Shown here piece by piece: positions 45,396 through 53,400 of a stretch of 64,000 nt of DNA (its first letter is position 1; each line of letters starts with the position of its first letter). The DNA is from Levilactobacillus andaensis. GTDB taxonomy: Bacteria; Bacillota; Bacilli; Lactobacillales; Lactobacillaceae. The position numbers and the translations under genes are program-made. A model generated the notes under the pieces. The model worked only from the letters and a program-made list of their open reading frames with translations, made no database searches and was not told where the DNA came from. The DNA lies in contig NZ_BOLP01000007.1 in the NCBI RefSeq assembly GCF_016861695.1, positions 62,001-126,000 of the forward strand. The letters run 5' to 3'.

Positions 45396-47006
45396 ATGAA
45401 AAAATTATTGGGATTAGGATTTGGGTTATTAGCGGTTGCGGCCTTAGCAGGTTGTGGCACCACGGAAGCCCATAGCAGCGCGGACAAAGCCTTGAACGTC
45501 ACGATGATTGGGAATCCCGCCACCGCTGACCCCGCCATTTCCGGGGACAGTAACAGTTCCAGCATGATCGGCCAGACTGAAGAAGGGCTGTATACGTTGA
45601 ATAAGAGCGGCAAGGTCGTCGCCGGGGTGGCCGAAAAGGTCGTCAAGCCAACCAAGAATGGCACCGTTTATACCTTTAAGATCAAGCAGAATGCGAAATG
45701 GCAAAACGGTGATCCCGTGACCGCGCAAGACTTCGTGACCAGCATGGACTGGCAGGTCAACCCGCAATCCAAGTCACAGGTCGCTAACAAGTTACAGTAC
45801 GTGAAAAACTACGCTGCCATTCAGGCTGGCAAGCAGGATCCCTCGACATTTGGCGTGAAGGCTTTGGACAAGAGCACCTTGCAGATCACCCTGTCGAAGC
45901 CGCAACCTTGGTTGCCAGATATCTTAGCCACGGCCGTTTATCCGATGAAGACGGACCTCTTTAAGAAGTATGGCAACAAGTACGGGACCTCCTCCGAAAA
46001 GACCATGTCCGAAGGGGCTTACAAGCTGGTCGATTGGAGCGGCGCCAATGATAGCTGGTCTTACGTGAAGAACGACCACTACTGGAACGCCAAGAACGTC
46101 AAAATCAAGAAAATCAACGTGCAGGTCGTCAAGGACCCGGGGACGTCATCCAACCTCTTCAAGTCCGGTAAGGTCCAAGAAACCACGCTGTCTGGTCAAT
46201 ACATCAAGCAAAACGCCAACAATCCTGAAATGACGACGACGCTGAACAGCTCGATGCGGTTCCTGGAATTTAACGACAAACGGACCGTGACGCACAACAC
46301 CAAGGTACGGCAAGCCTTCTCCTACGTGGTCGACAGAAACGCGCTGACGAAGAACGTCTTGCAGGATGGCTCCGCGGCCGCTAAGAGTTTGATTCCTTCC
46401 GGCGACGGCAATGACCCTAAGACCGGCGAAGACTTCTCCAAGGAAGTCGGCAACTTGGTCAGCTACGATCCAAGCAAGGCCACGAAGTTGTGGAACGAAG
46501 CCAAGAAGGAACTCGGCATCAAGAAGGCCAGTCTGGAACTCCTGACGGCCGATACCGACGAACAGAAGCACACGGCCCAATACCTCCAGCAACAGGCCCA
46601 GAAATACATGCCAGGCCTGACGTTGACCATTAAGTCGATGCCATTAGCCCAACAGATCGCCAAGGGTGCCGCCGAAAACTTCGACATCGATTTGGACGGC
46701 TGGACCACGGACTTCCGGGACCCAGCAGACTTCTTACAAATGGCAGACGGCACGAGCTCGGTCAACTTCACCAAGTGGAACAACGCCCACTTCACGGACC
46801 TGATGAACGAGGTCAGCGACACAGCCAGCCACACCACGGCACAACGGTGGGCCCTCATGAAGGAAGCAGACACCTACGTGACGAAGCAAGCCGGATTAGT
46901 CCCACTGTATCAACAAGCCAAGGCCCACTTAGTGTCTAAGTCCGTTGGTGGATTGAAATATACCATGATGAGTGATGCGCAGTATAAGTATGCTTATTGG
47001 AAATAG
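45396..47006 (+). CDS. oppA: Peptide ABC transporter substrate-binding lipoprotein (OppA type)
   Basis: A 536-residue solute-binding protein, family 5. The signal ends in a lipobox (LAGC, Cys about residue 20), so it is anchored on the outer face. Family blocks are EEGLYTLNKSGKVVAGVAE, DPVTAQDFVTSMDWQ, AKNVKIKKINVQVVKD and the C-terminal GLVPLYQQAKAHLVSK. No permease or ATPase gene adjoins it, so it is an orphan binding protein that must work with a transporter encoded elsewhere. A T-box leader controls it, linking peptide uptake to amino-acid starvation. Confidence 0.94.
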   Translation: MKKLLGLGFGLLAVAALAGCGTTEAHSSADKALNVTMIGNPATADPAISGDSNSSSMIGQTEEGLYTLNKSGKVVAGVAEKVVKPTKNGTVYTFKIKQNAKWQNGDPVTAQDFVTSMDWQVNPQSKSQVANKLQYVKNYAAIQAGKQDPSTFGVKALDKSTLQITLSKPQPWLPDILATAVYPMKTDLFKKYGNKYGTSSEKTMSEGAYKLVDWSGANDSWSYVKNDHYWNAKNVKIKKINVQVVKDPGTSSNLFKSGKVQETTLSGQYIKQNANNPEMTTTLNSSMRFLEFNDKRTVTHNTKVRQAFSYVVDRNALTKNVLQDGSAAAKSLIPSGDGNDPKTGEDFSKEVGNLVSYDPSKATKLWNEAKKELGIKKASLELLTADTDEQKHTAQYLQQQAQKYMPGLTLTIKSMPLAQQIAKGAAENFDIDLDGWTTDFRDPADFLQMADGTSSVNFTKWNNAHFTDLMNEVSDTASHTTAQRWALMKEADTYVTKQAGLVPLYQQAKAHLVSKSVGGLKYTMMSDAQYKYAYWK

Positions 47007-47007
47007 A

Positions 47008-47120
47008 GTGCGGAGCGGGGCGCCTAGGTCCTGAGCATTAGTGGGAATAACTCTTCTGTTCGGCTGTGCCGGACAAAAGAGTTATTGTTACTAAGCGCAG
47101 GGACCTGCCCCGCGGAGCAC
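47008..47120. repeat. Rod-like hairpin element E after oppA
   Basis: A long near-continuous stem: GTGC/GCAC, GCGGGGC/GCCCCGC, AGGTCC/GGACCT, TTAGT/ACTAA, AATAACTCTT/AAGAGTTATT and TGTTCGGC/GCCGGACA around a TGT loop. About 40 bp are paired in 113 nt. A second hairpin (GGAAGCCGC 47126-47134 with GCGGCTTCC 47154-47162) follows. There is no T-tail. It could protect the oppA mRNA 3' end, be a MITE-like element, or be an independent RNA. Confidence 0.65.
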
Positions 47121-47233
47121 GTTTCGGAAGCCGCCAGACTCGGGATATAACATGCGGCTTCCAGGCTTAACGGTCTAAGATAGTATCACTTCAAAGCATC
47201 AGCCTGAACCAAGACTAGTTTACCCAAACCAAT

Positions 47234-47308
47234 CTAACAGCTCACCTCATTTCCAAGATATCCCAGTCCCAATAGGCCTATACCAAAGATTCCACCTAAC
47301 ATTTTCAC
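47234..47308 (-). CDS. Possible 24-residue hydrophobic peptide
   Basis: Frame GTG 47308 to TAG with GAAGGGG upstream, reading MKMLGGIFGIGLLGLGYLG and a short polar end. It is one membrane-length hydrophobic segment, like type I toxins or small membrane peptides. No homologue known to me; may be chance. Confidence 0.25.
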   Translation of the reverse strand: MKMLGGIFGIGLLGLGYLGNEVSC

Positions 47309-47386
47309 AAAGTTTACCCCTTCAGTGAGCGTCCGCCCTGAGAGACGCCACTCACCAAGTAAAATGAAACTAACCCCTCTAGAAAA

Positions 47387-47422
47387 AGTCGTCGCGACAA
47401 TCAGGTCGTAGCGGCTTTTTTG
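47387..47422 (+). terminator. T-tailed hairpin in the oppA downstream region
   Basis: AGTCGTCGCGAC and GTCGTAGCGGCT pair around AATCAG and are followed by six T. Confidence 0.7.
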
Positions 47423-47642
47423 CTAGGTCAGCTATCTGGCCAGTTGTGCGTGTGAACCAACTTGGCTGGGCAAAACTATTTCAGAAATATGGTCTATAAT
47501 CATGGTAATTAAGGGTAAAGTTATGTTACCCTAAAACATAGAGGGTTGGGGAACCCCCTGAATTGTTGCTTGGTCACGGGAAAATTGGCCAGTAACGAGT
47601 AGCGTCAGAACACACGGTGAGACTATCGAGGAGGATGGTGTC

Positions 47643-47879
47643 ATGCATTTACATGAGGTGTTTTTGGAGAAGGTTCATCAGACGGTTGACCTGTTAGAGG
47701 TCTTTATCTGTTTGTTGGTACCAGTATTCCTGGTCAAGGCCGCTGTGGATTTCTTCGTCCAGGGGCAGCTGTTTTGGCGGGACTACGGGGTATTATTTGT
47801 ACAATCAGTAGGCGGTTTTATCGTGGCGTTCGTGCTGGTTGATTTGGTAGAAGTGATTCATGATTATCGGTCACGGTAA
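47643..47879 (+). CDS. Small two-helix membrane protein, unknown function
   Basis: A 78-residue protein with two hydrophobic segments (VFICLLVPVFLVKAAVDFF and VQSVGGFIVAFVLVDLV). Family not recognised; phosphate-starvation-inducible PsiE-like and other small helical proteins have a similar layout. ATG 47643 follows a strong GAGGAGGATG. A leader of about 130 nt with hairpins precedes it. Confidence 0.6.
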   Translation: MHLHEVFLEKVHQTVDLLEVFICLLVPVFLVKAAVDFFVQGQLFWRDYGVLFVQSVGGFIVAFVLVDLVEVIHDYRSR

Positions 47880-47938
47880 GTACATAAGCGACGGTGGATG
47901 ACGGACTCACAATGAGTGCACTGGTCGCAAATAAAAAA

Positions 47939-47978
47939 CGCACGGCAGAAACCATCGGAGGTTCTGCCGTGCGTTTTG
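47939..47978 (+). terminator. Terminator of the small membrane protein gene
   Basis: CGCACGGCAGAA and TTCTGCCGTGCG are perfectly complementary around CCATCGGAGG, followed by TTTTGTTG. Confidence 0.85.
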
Positions 47979-48119
47979 TTGTGAGTTGAGTTGAATCGGG
48001 TTTTATGGTGGCTTGAAGGTTAATAAATGTCGTAGCCTAAATGGGACCTAACCTTTGAGGCGAGCTTATAACCAACATAATTAGGTATAGCCAATAATTG
48101 CCATAAACCTGTTACGTAA

Positions 48120-48274
48120 GCCGGGAGGTCGGGAGATATGGGCTCAGGCGCGTCGTTCTACTTAGTTGGCGTTTCTTGCCAGCTTAGTAGAAGACCAACC
48201 TTTAAGACTCGGGTCTTTCGAGGCTTCAAGTTGTGTCCGAACCGATCCAGCCCATATCTCCCGACCGGTAAGGC
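48120..48274 (+). repeat. Structured intergenic element B (three-helix fold)
   Basis: A 155-bp element with the same plan as element A. P1 pairs 48127-48144 with 48249-48266, perfect over 18 bp. P2 pairs 48156-48170 with 48178-48192, with one U-U at the same place as in A. P3 pairs 48197-48210 with 48220-48232. Shared words are GGCTCAG after P1, CTTAG in P2, and CCGGTAAGGCGAAA at the right edge. P1 differs from A at six positions, all compensated. Confidence 0.7.
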
Positions 48275-48305
48275 GAAATTTCGCTACCGTTGCCAGTACA
48301 ACGAC

Positions 48306-49301
48306 TTAATGCAGGGCGCTTTCCTTATACATGGCGTGATCAGAGACGTGCTCAAAGAGGTGAGCAGCGTGGTCCGTTTCAATGAATAGGCCTTGCCCGT
48401 CGTTGATGGCATAGTAGTGGCCGGCCGGATCCTTGGCTAGCATGACCAGAACTTCCTCACCCTTATGTAAAATTTCACTGTCGGCCACGGCCATACTGGT
48501 GGTGCCGGCTTGGGTGAAGGTGATGGTCTTACCGATCTTTCCCTTAAAGGCGTGGTCGACGGTCAGTGTTTGGGTCGTGTAATAGTTCTTCGGGGCCTTA
48601 TGATGGCTGACGCTCTTGACGACTTCCCCTTCGACGATGACGGGGGCAGCCTTCTTGAGAGCGGTAAGACCACTCTGACCGTTGTAGTCGGTATTGTGGT
48701 CCACGACCATCTCGGGCTTCGCGGCGGCCGTCAAGGTGGTTAATTTGGCCGTCAGTGGCGTCTTGTAGACAGCCTTGACCCCACGGGTGTCGCACGCGGC
48801 GATGGTGTGGCGGCGGTTGGTCGGGTTCATCACGCTAACAGAACCAACCGCGTTATGGTTGAGCCCCAGCGCATGCCCCATTTCATGGGTAGCGACGTTG
48901 ATACGCTGCTTTTTGGTGTACTTATATTTATTTAAAATGGCGCGGTTGAGGTACATGCCGGCCCCGGTCTGCGCGCCGTTCTGGTCAAAGGACTTGCCGA
49001 CGTAAGCAATGCCGGTCGCACTGGCCCAGATACCGCTGGTCTTGCTGACGGTCGTGGTGTAGGACTTGGTGGCGGCGCTCTTCTTTTGCGTCCAGGTAAA
49101 GGCCTTCGATTTGGTCCAGGCTTGACGGGCGCTGGTCCAGACGCTGCGGTAGTAGGTGCTGGTGGACTTCATATAGTAGGGTGCCCGATTAGTGGCATAG
49201 CGATATTTGGTCGCGGGGGTGGTCGACTTAGTGGCGGCGCTGGCGGGGATGCTACCACCGAGAGCTAAGCCGATGATAAGCCAGATAACTGTTTTCCTCA
49301 T
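48306..49301 (-). CDS. Secreted matrixin-like zinc metalloprotease
   Basis: A 331-residue exported protein. A Sec signal ends at about residue 22 (PASAA). The zinc site is HEMGHALGLNH near residue 139, matching HExxHxxGxxH, and VSVMNP shortly after it can serve as the Met-turn, which places it in the metzincins, matrixin type. The segment before it is basic and Tyr/Ser/Thr-rich, and the C-terminal half (from VIVEGEVVKSV) is a second beta-rich domain. It probably cleaves extracellular or wall proteins. Start ATG with AAGGAG upstream. Confidence 0.85.
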   Translation of the reverse strand: MRKTVIWLIIGLALGGSIPASAATKSTTPATKYRYATNRAPYYMKSTSTYYRSVWTSARQAWTKSKAFTWTQKKSAATKSYTTTVSKTSGIWASATGIAYVGKSFDQNGAQTGAGMYLNRAILNKYKYTKKQRINVATHEMGHALGLNHNAVGSVSVMNPTNRRHTIAACDTRGVKAVYKTPLTAKLTTLTAAAKPEMVVDHNTDYNGQSGLTALKKAAPVIVEGEVVKSVSHHKAPKNYYTTQTLTVDHAFKGKIGKTITFTQAGTTSMAVADSEILHKGEEVLVMLAKDPAGHYYAINDGQGLFIETDHAAHLFEHVSDHAMYKESALH

Positions 49302-49465
49302 AAAATGAAACTCCTTTTAATATAATTGCCAAATAAATGGTTAAGCTAACGTATTATTTTAAAAGTAGGCCTCAAAGGGTAGGCCTGTCCAGTAGTTTGT
49401 TCGCTGAGTTAACAAATAAGTTAAAAAAATACCGTCACACCTAAAATTGGCATGACGGCAAAAGG

Positions 49466-50143
49466 TTAATTTTGATGGGAGACCCGGAAGTTGTGGTGTA
49501 GTCCGGGCATGATGTGCTTGTCGGCGGCCGCGATGATGACGCCGTTAAAGAAAATCGAGTAGAGCGTTCCCACGTTGACTGAGTACATTTGGTGGGTGTT
49601 GATGACACAGATGGCAATCATGATGATTGCGGGGATGAAATCAACGTATTGTGACGCCGTGGCGCGGCCACCGAGGTACATGAATCGGAGAATGTTAGAC
49701 GTATCATCGTTAGGATGCATAACCAGATTTGCTCGCTGGTAAATGGAGATTGAGCTGGCAAAGATGGTGACGCCAATGATACTGATCAGCATTCGCCAAC
49801 CGAGCGGCAGGTCGGGAATTCCCAATTTAGCGAAGAGATCGACAAACAGGTCAATAAAATAACTAAAACAGGAAATAAAGGCGACCTCACCAATGAAACG
49901 GGGAAGGTCAATCTGCCGAATTAGAATCTGGTTCAGTAAGGCGCTGCACACGCCAATAATCAGGAGAATAACCCCGACATTACCATGAATCCAATAAGCA
50001 ATGTTGACGGCCGCGGCGGTCCAAATCCCACTACCAGCATTGGTTGAAACGCTCAGTGCATTGCCAAAAGCGTTTAACACCAGGCCAATCAAGAGGGCCA
50101 CAACCCGATAAGACATGCGATTCTTCGTTTGTTGCTGTTGCAA
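49466..50143 (-). CDS. YczE/YyaS/YitT-family membrane protein
   Basis: A 225-residue protein with about five membrane segments. The phrase NAFGNALSVSTNAGSGIW in the first helix and the later RANLVMHPNDDTSN loop match the YczE/YyaS group. YczE of Bacillus influences lipopeptide production, but the biochemical role of the family is unknown. The start is placed at TTG 50143, 6 bases after AGGGGTGA; an in-frame TTG two codons earlier is too close. Confidence 0.75.
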   Translation of the reverse strand: MQQQQTKNRMSYRVVALLIGLVLNAFGNALSVSTNAGSGIWTAAAVNIAYWIHGNVGVILLIIGVCSALLNQILIRQIDLPRFIGEVAFISCFSYFIDLFVDLFAKLGIPDLPLGWRMLISIIGVTIFASSISIYQRANLVMHPNDDTSNILRFMYLGGRATASQYVDFIPAIIMIAICVINTHQMYSVNVGTLYSIFFNGVIIAAADKHIMPGLHHNFRVSHQN

Positions 50144-50322
50144 AACCAATCACCCCTACGGAATTTTCCGGTTGCGCTATTGTTTCATTAGGATTGGGGG
50201 TGTCGATGATGGTTAGGATGATATGGCAGCCTCGGAAACGTATTCGTCAAGGTAGTCCCTTGATGAACACACGTAATGAATAAACATAGACGCAGCGGAT
50301 ATTTATTAATTTACTATACAAA

Positions 50323-50363
50323 AAAATCAGCAACCACGAAGTTAACTTCGTGAAAGCTGATTA
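50323..50363 (-). terminator. Terminator of the tRNA-Lys gene
   Basis: AATCAGC-CACGAAG and CTTCGTG-GCTGATT form a long stem on the minus strand and are followed by seven T. Confidence 0.85.
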
Positions 50364-50371
50364 GTAAGTGA

Positions 50372-50444
50372 TGGGCAGTCAGGGGATCGAACCCTGGACC
50401 CACGGATTAAGAGTCCGTTGCTCTGCCAGCTGAGCTAACTGCCC
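50372..50444 (-). tRNA. tRNA-Lys (anticodon CTT)
   Basis: Acceptor arms GGGCAGT and ACTGCCC pair, with discriminator A and no encoded CCA. The D arm GCTCAGCTGGCAGAGC, anticodon loop CTCTTAA with anticodon CTT, and T loop GGTTCGATCCC are all present. It reads AAG codons. It is a single tRNA gene with its own terminator. Confidence 0.96.
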
Positions 50445-50755
50445 ATGTGATTAAGTTGTCGTATGTCTTCCATATCAACGAGAACTATCATATCATGCAG
50501 ATGGGGGGTGCGCAACCCCTTTTTAGAAAAAAGTTGATTTTTATTCAAAAATATTGAGTATTTTATCAAACGTAGCGGCGGGAAACCCGCGGAATACCGG
50601 GAAATTGCCGCTATATTTTTGGTGATGAAAAAAATTTAAAAAAATCTCGTCTTTCTGTTTTTCGGGGTCTTAGCTAACGGACAGTAGGGACTTTAGCCGG
50701 CCAAAAAAGTTAAAATTATTTTCTAACGCGCAAAATTTCGCGCAAATTGCAAGAA
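50445..50755. other. AT-rich spacer between tRNA-Lys and IS30
   Basis: About 310 bp without a gene. The tRNA promoter must lie here. A near-palindrome GCGCAAAATTTCGC at 50728-50741 recurs on the other side of the IS at 51984-51997. Confidence 0.4.
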
Positions 50756-51968
50756 CAAGTTAGTCACTAGGACCAAATACTAATACCAAGGGAATCTCAG
50801 GGCTTGGAGCTGGGTGTGATCATTGGGCTGAGCTTAGCCGCAGGCGGCAGCGAAGCACTCGGCAGGTGACCGGTAGTCGAGTTGGCGACGAGGCATGTTG
50901 TTCAGCTTGTCAGCGGTCTTAGCGACATCAGCTGGACTAACGGCATCAAGCGACTCGCCCTTAGGAAAGTCGCGGCGAACCATGCGGTTGTGGACTTCAT
51001 TAGTACCACGTTCACTGGAGGTATACGGATGCGTAAAGTAGACCGGTGCGACTGATGACATCACTTGAGAAAGGGTCGCAAACTTTGGGCCGTTGTCCGC
51101 AGTCATTGACTTGATGATATCTCCGTATTCAGCGATGATTGCTTTCATGATGTAGGCCACGGAATCGGCGTCACGGCCATCAATCAGTCGGATAATCTGA
51201 AAGCGGGTTTGACGCTCAATCAGGGTCATAATGACGTTCTCTTGGCCGTCACGCTTACCAACAATGGTATCAACCTCAAAGTGGCCAAACTCTTCACGTG
51301 TCGCCACTTCAGCGGGCCGTTCTTCAATGCTTAATCCCAGCAGACGGCTGTTTTTATGAACGGCGTGCTTGGGAAGTCGGCGACTCATCTTCTCAGCGAG
51401 ATCCAAGTTACAGACCTCTAAGAGTTGTTCGTCGATGTACTTATACAGCGTTTTGGTGCAGACCATCTCGTCAGAACGAAAGAGTCCCAACGCTTTGGCT
51501 CGACCCACAGCAGCATCTGGTTCCCAGCCATCAGTTTTAAAGTGCTCAACAAAGAACGCTAAGAAGGCTAGAACCTGATGGAACTTACAAGGACGATGAC
51601 AGGCCTTACGCTTCTCGTGATACCGCTGTTCAGCCAAGTCCGCCACGTAGATCTCGTAGAACTTTTCCTTACCGTTAACCAGCTGTTTATTGGTCACTAA
51701 GCCTCGCTTGATCTCGTTGTTTATAGTCTGTGCACTGACACCAATCAGTTCAGCAATCTTACGGCGAGAATACCCGTCGTGATTGAAGTAGACCTCAATG
51801 TTTCCGCGCTCTTTCAAAGTTAGGTGGTGACCCTTGGGACGATTCATGGTAAGCTGTTCTTGCATCAAGACGAATCCCTCTTTCATTGTTTGTGTGAGAA
51901 CTCCAATGATACCTGAGATTTACGTCTTGGTGTATTTATTTTGTCCTAAATTCTAAGTGGCTAACTTG
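50756..51968 (-). mobile_element. IS30-family insertion sequence
   Basis: About 1213 bp. Ends start CAAGTTAGTCACT and (reverse) CAAGTTAGCCACT and remain alignable for about 45 bp, through ACCAAG and AATCTCAGG. One transposase gene fills the interior. I see no clear short target duplication. The exact ends are estimated from the inverted repeats. Confidence 0.7.
50834..51865 (-). CDS. IS30-family transposase
   Basis: A 343-residue DDE transposase. The N-terminal helix-turn-helix regions read HLTLKERGNIEVYFNHDGYS and SAQTINNEIKRG. Catalytic positions are FEVDTIVGK (D), MTADNGPKF (D) and SERGTNEVHNRMVRR (E). The triad is complete and no frameshift is visible, so the element may be active. ATG 51865 is preferred, with GAGGG upstream; ATG 51886 has no site. 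Confidence 0.93.
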   Translation of the reverse strand: MQEQLTMNRPKGHHLTLKERGNIEVYFNHDGYSRRKIAELIGVSAQTINNEIKRGLVTNKQLVNGKEKFYEIYVADLAEQRYHEKRKACHRPCKFHQVLAFLAFFVEHFKTDGWEPDAAVGRAKALGLFRSDEMVCTKTLYKYIDEQLLEVCNLDLAEKMSRRLPKHAVHKNSRLLGLSIEERPAEVATREEFGHFEVDTIVGKRDGQENVIMTLIERQTRFQIIRLIDGRDADSVAYIMKAIIAEYGDIIKSMTADNGPKFATLSQVMSSVAPVYFTHPYTSSERGTNEVHNRMVRRDFPKGESLDAVSPADVAKTADKLNNMPRRQLDYRSPAECFAAACG

Positions 51969-52639
51969 ATTATAAAATTCGCCGCGCAAAATTTCGCTGA
52001 AATTCGGTGAATTATTCCCCGGTTATGGAGTTAACCACCGCTGAACGCAGAAATTATTTCTTAATTCTAGCTAAACGAACAACTAATTCAAAATTAATCA
52101 AATCAACTATTCAAGCAACAAATTAAAAGCCGACACCAACTGCTCAATAGTTACCGCAGTTCGCTTGCTGCCGAAAGTCGAGAAAAAAACAGGGGTGATT
52201 GCAAACTCATTCTGAATACGCACCTACCCCCCCCGGAGAAAATCTGACTAAGTTTTCACGCGTTACCAGCCCAAATGAGTCATCCACATTGCAAATATTA
52301 AGAACCGCATCTTATTTCCCGGGAAATAGTTCGTTAAGGGAAGCTTAAATCCCTAGTAGAACGGGACTGAAACGCGCCTCATGATGTGTTATAATTCAGG
52401 TAGCGTTCTTTTCCCGGCACTGGAAAGTTATCAGGTCGGGCAACGCGACCTTTAAAAACCACCGGGTCAGCAACAAAGACTGACCCATTATTCCTTGACT
52501 TTAAACGAAGAAACATAACCGTACATTAATCGTAGTGGCCCCATTGACGGTGGTAGTATGACACCCAACGGCCGGCCTGCCGGTAATCCTGCAATTATCG
52601 GACCCATCTGTATTTCCCTTTAAGGAGGAAATTTTTACT
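51969..52639. other. Intergenic region upstream of walR
   Basis: About 670 bp without a gene. It includes the walR promoter, a GGTCAG/CTGACC hairpin around 52466-52487 in the leader, and a run of eight C near 52229. The insertion sequence now borders it on the left. Confidence 0.5.
52367..52395 (+). promoter_or_regulatory. Candidate promoter of the wal operon
   Basis: TATAAT at 52390-52395 with a weak CTGAAA -35 at 52367-52372, 17 bp apart. It predicts a 240-nt leader. Confidence 0.55.
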
Positions 52640-53356
52640 ATGCCTAAGAAAATTCTCGTTGTTGATGATGAAAAGCCGATTACTGATATCATGAAGTTTA
52701 ACCTTGAAAAAGAGGGCTATGAAGTTGACGTGGCCTACGACGGAGAAGCCGCCATTCAACAGGTCGAAGAGGGGAACCCCGACCTAGTGATCCTTGATTT
52801 GATGTTGCCAAAAGTTGACGGACTGGAAGTTGCCCGTGAGATCCGTAAGAAGCATGACATGCCCATCATCATGGTGACCGCTAAGGATTCTGAATTGGAC
52901 AAGGTCCTCGGCCTCGAATTGGGTGCCGACGACTACGTGACCAAGCCATTCTCTAACCGGGAACTGGTTGCGCGGGTCAAGGCCAACTTACGGCGGCAAA
53001 ATACCGCAGCGCACGCCCAACCCGAAGAACCTGAGAACCAAGACATTGAGATCGGTGATCTGACGATTCATCCAGAAGCCTATTCTGTGTCCAAACGCGG
53101 GGCCAACATTGAGTTGACCCACCGGGAGTTTGAGCTACTGCACTACCTGGCCCAACATATTGGCCAAGTCATGACCCGTGAACACCTGTTACAGACGGTG
53201 TGGGGCTACGACTACTTTGGTGACGTGCGGACCGTGGATGTGACCGTTCGGCGGCTCAGAGAAAAGATTGAAGATGCGCCGAGTCACCCAACGTGGTTAG
53301 TGACGCGGCGGGGTGTCGGTTACTACTTACGGAACCCGGATTCCGACCAGGCTTAA
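52640..53356 (+). CDS. walR: Response regulator WalR (YycF)
   Basis: A 238-residue OmpR-type regulator, the essential controller of cell-wall hydrolases. The receiver domain has [10 protein letters not shown], phospho-aspartate in [12 protein letters not shown] (about residue 53), VTAKDSE and the KPF lysine. The winged-helix domain has [12 protein letters not shown] and [23 protein letters not shown] lies upstream. First gene of walRKHI. Confidence 0.98.
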   Translation: MPKKILVVDDEKPITDIMKFNLEKEGYEVDVAYDGEAAIQQVEEGNPDLVILDLMLPKVDGLEVAREIRKKHDMPIIMVTAKDSELDKVLGLELGADDYVTKPFSNRELVARVKANLRRQNTAAHAQPEEPENQDIEIGDLTIHPEAYSVSKRGANIELTHREFELLHYLAQHIGQVMTREHLLQTVWGYDYFGDVRTVDVTVRRLREKIEDAPSHPTWLVTRRGVGYYLRNPDSDQA

Positions 53357-53400
53357 GCTAGCGGTAACGCTAAATCTCGCATTGAGGAGTATGTGACTTC

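Larger units (their letters stand above)
47007..47642. other. Long intergenic region after oppA
   Basis: About 636 bp. The left part is rod-like element E plus a second hairpin. A terminator is at 47387-47422, and the leader of the small membrane gene at the right has a GGGTAA/TTACCC hairpin. A possible 24-residue peptide gene on the minus strand is listed separately. Confidence 0.5.
47880..48305. other. Intergenic region with terminator and structured element B
   Basis: About 425 bp between the small membrane gene and the convergent metalloprotease gene. It contains the terminator at 47939-47978 and element B; the rest shows nothing. Confidence 0.55.

Noticed and set aside
45095-45664. Minus-strand open frame over the T-box and the start of oppA
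   Set aside because: It covers a riboswitch and a lipoprotein signal sequence on the other strand; no independent support.
47500-47642. Possible c-di-AMP (ydaO) or manganese riboswitch before the small membrane protein gene
   Set aside because: GGGGAACC- and GAGTAGC-like words are present, but the remaining conserved parts and helices of either class are missing.
48138-48389. Plus-strand open frame across element B
   Set aside because: It follows the hairpin arms, whose sequence is explained by base pairing, and it has no protein features.
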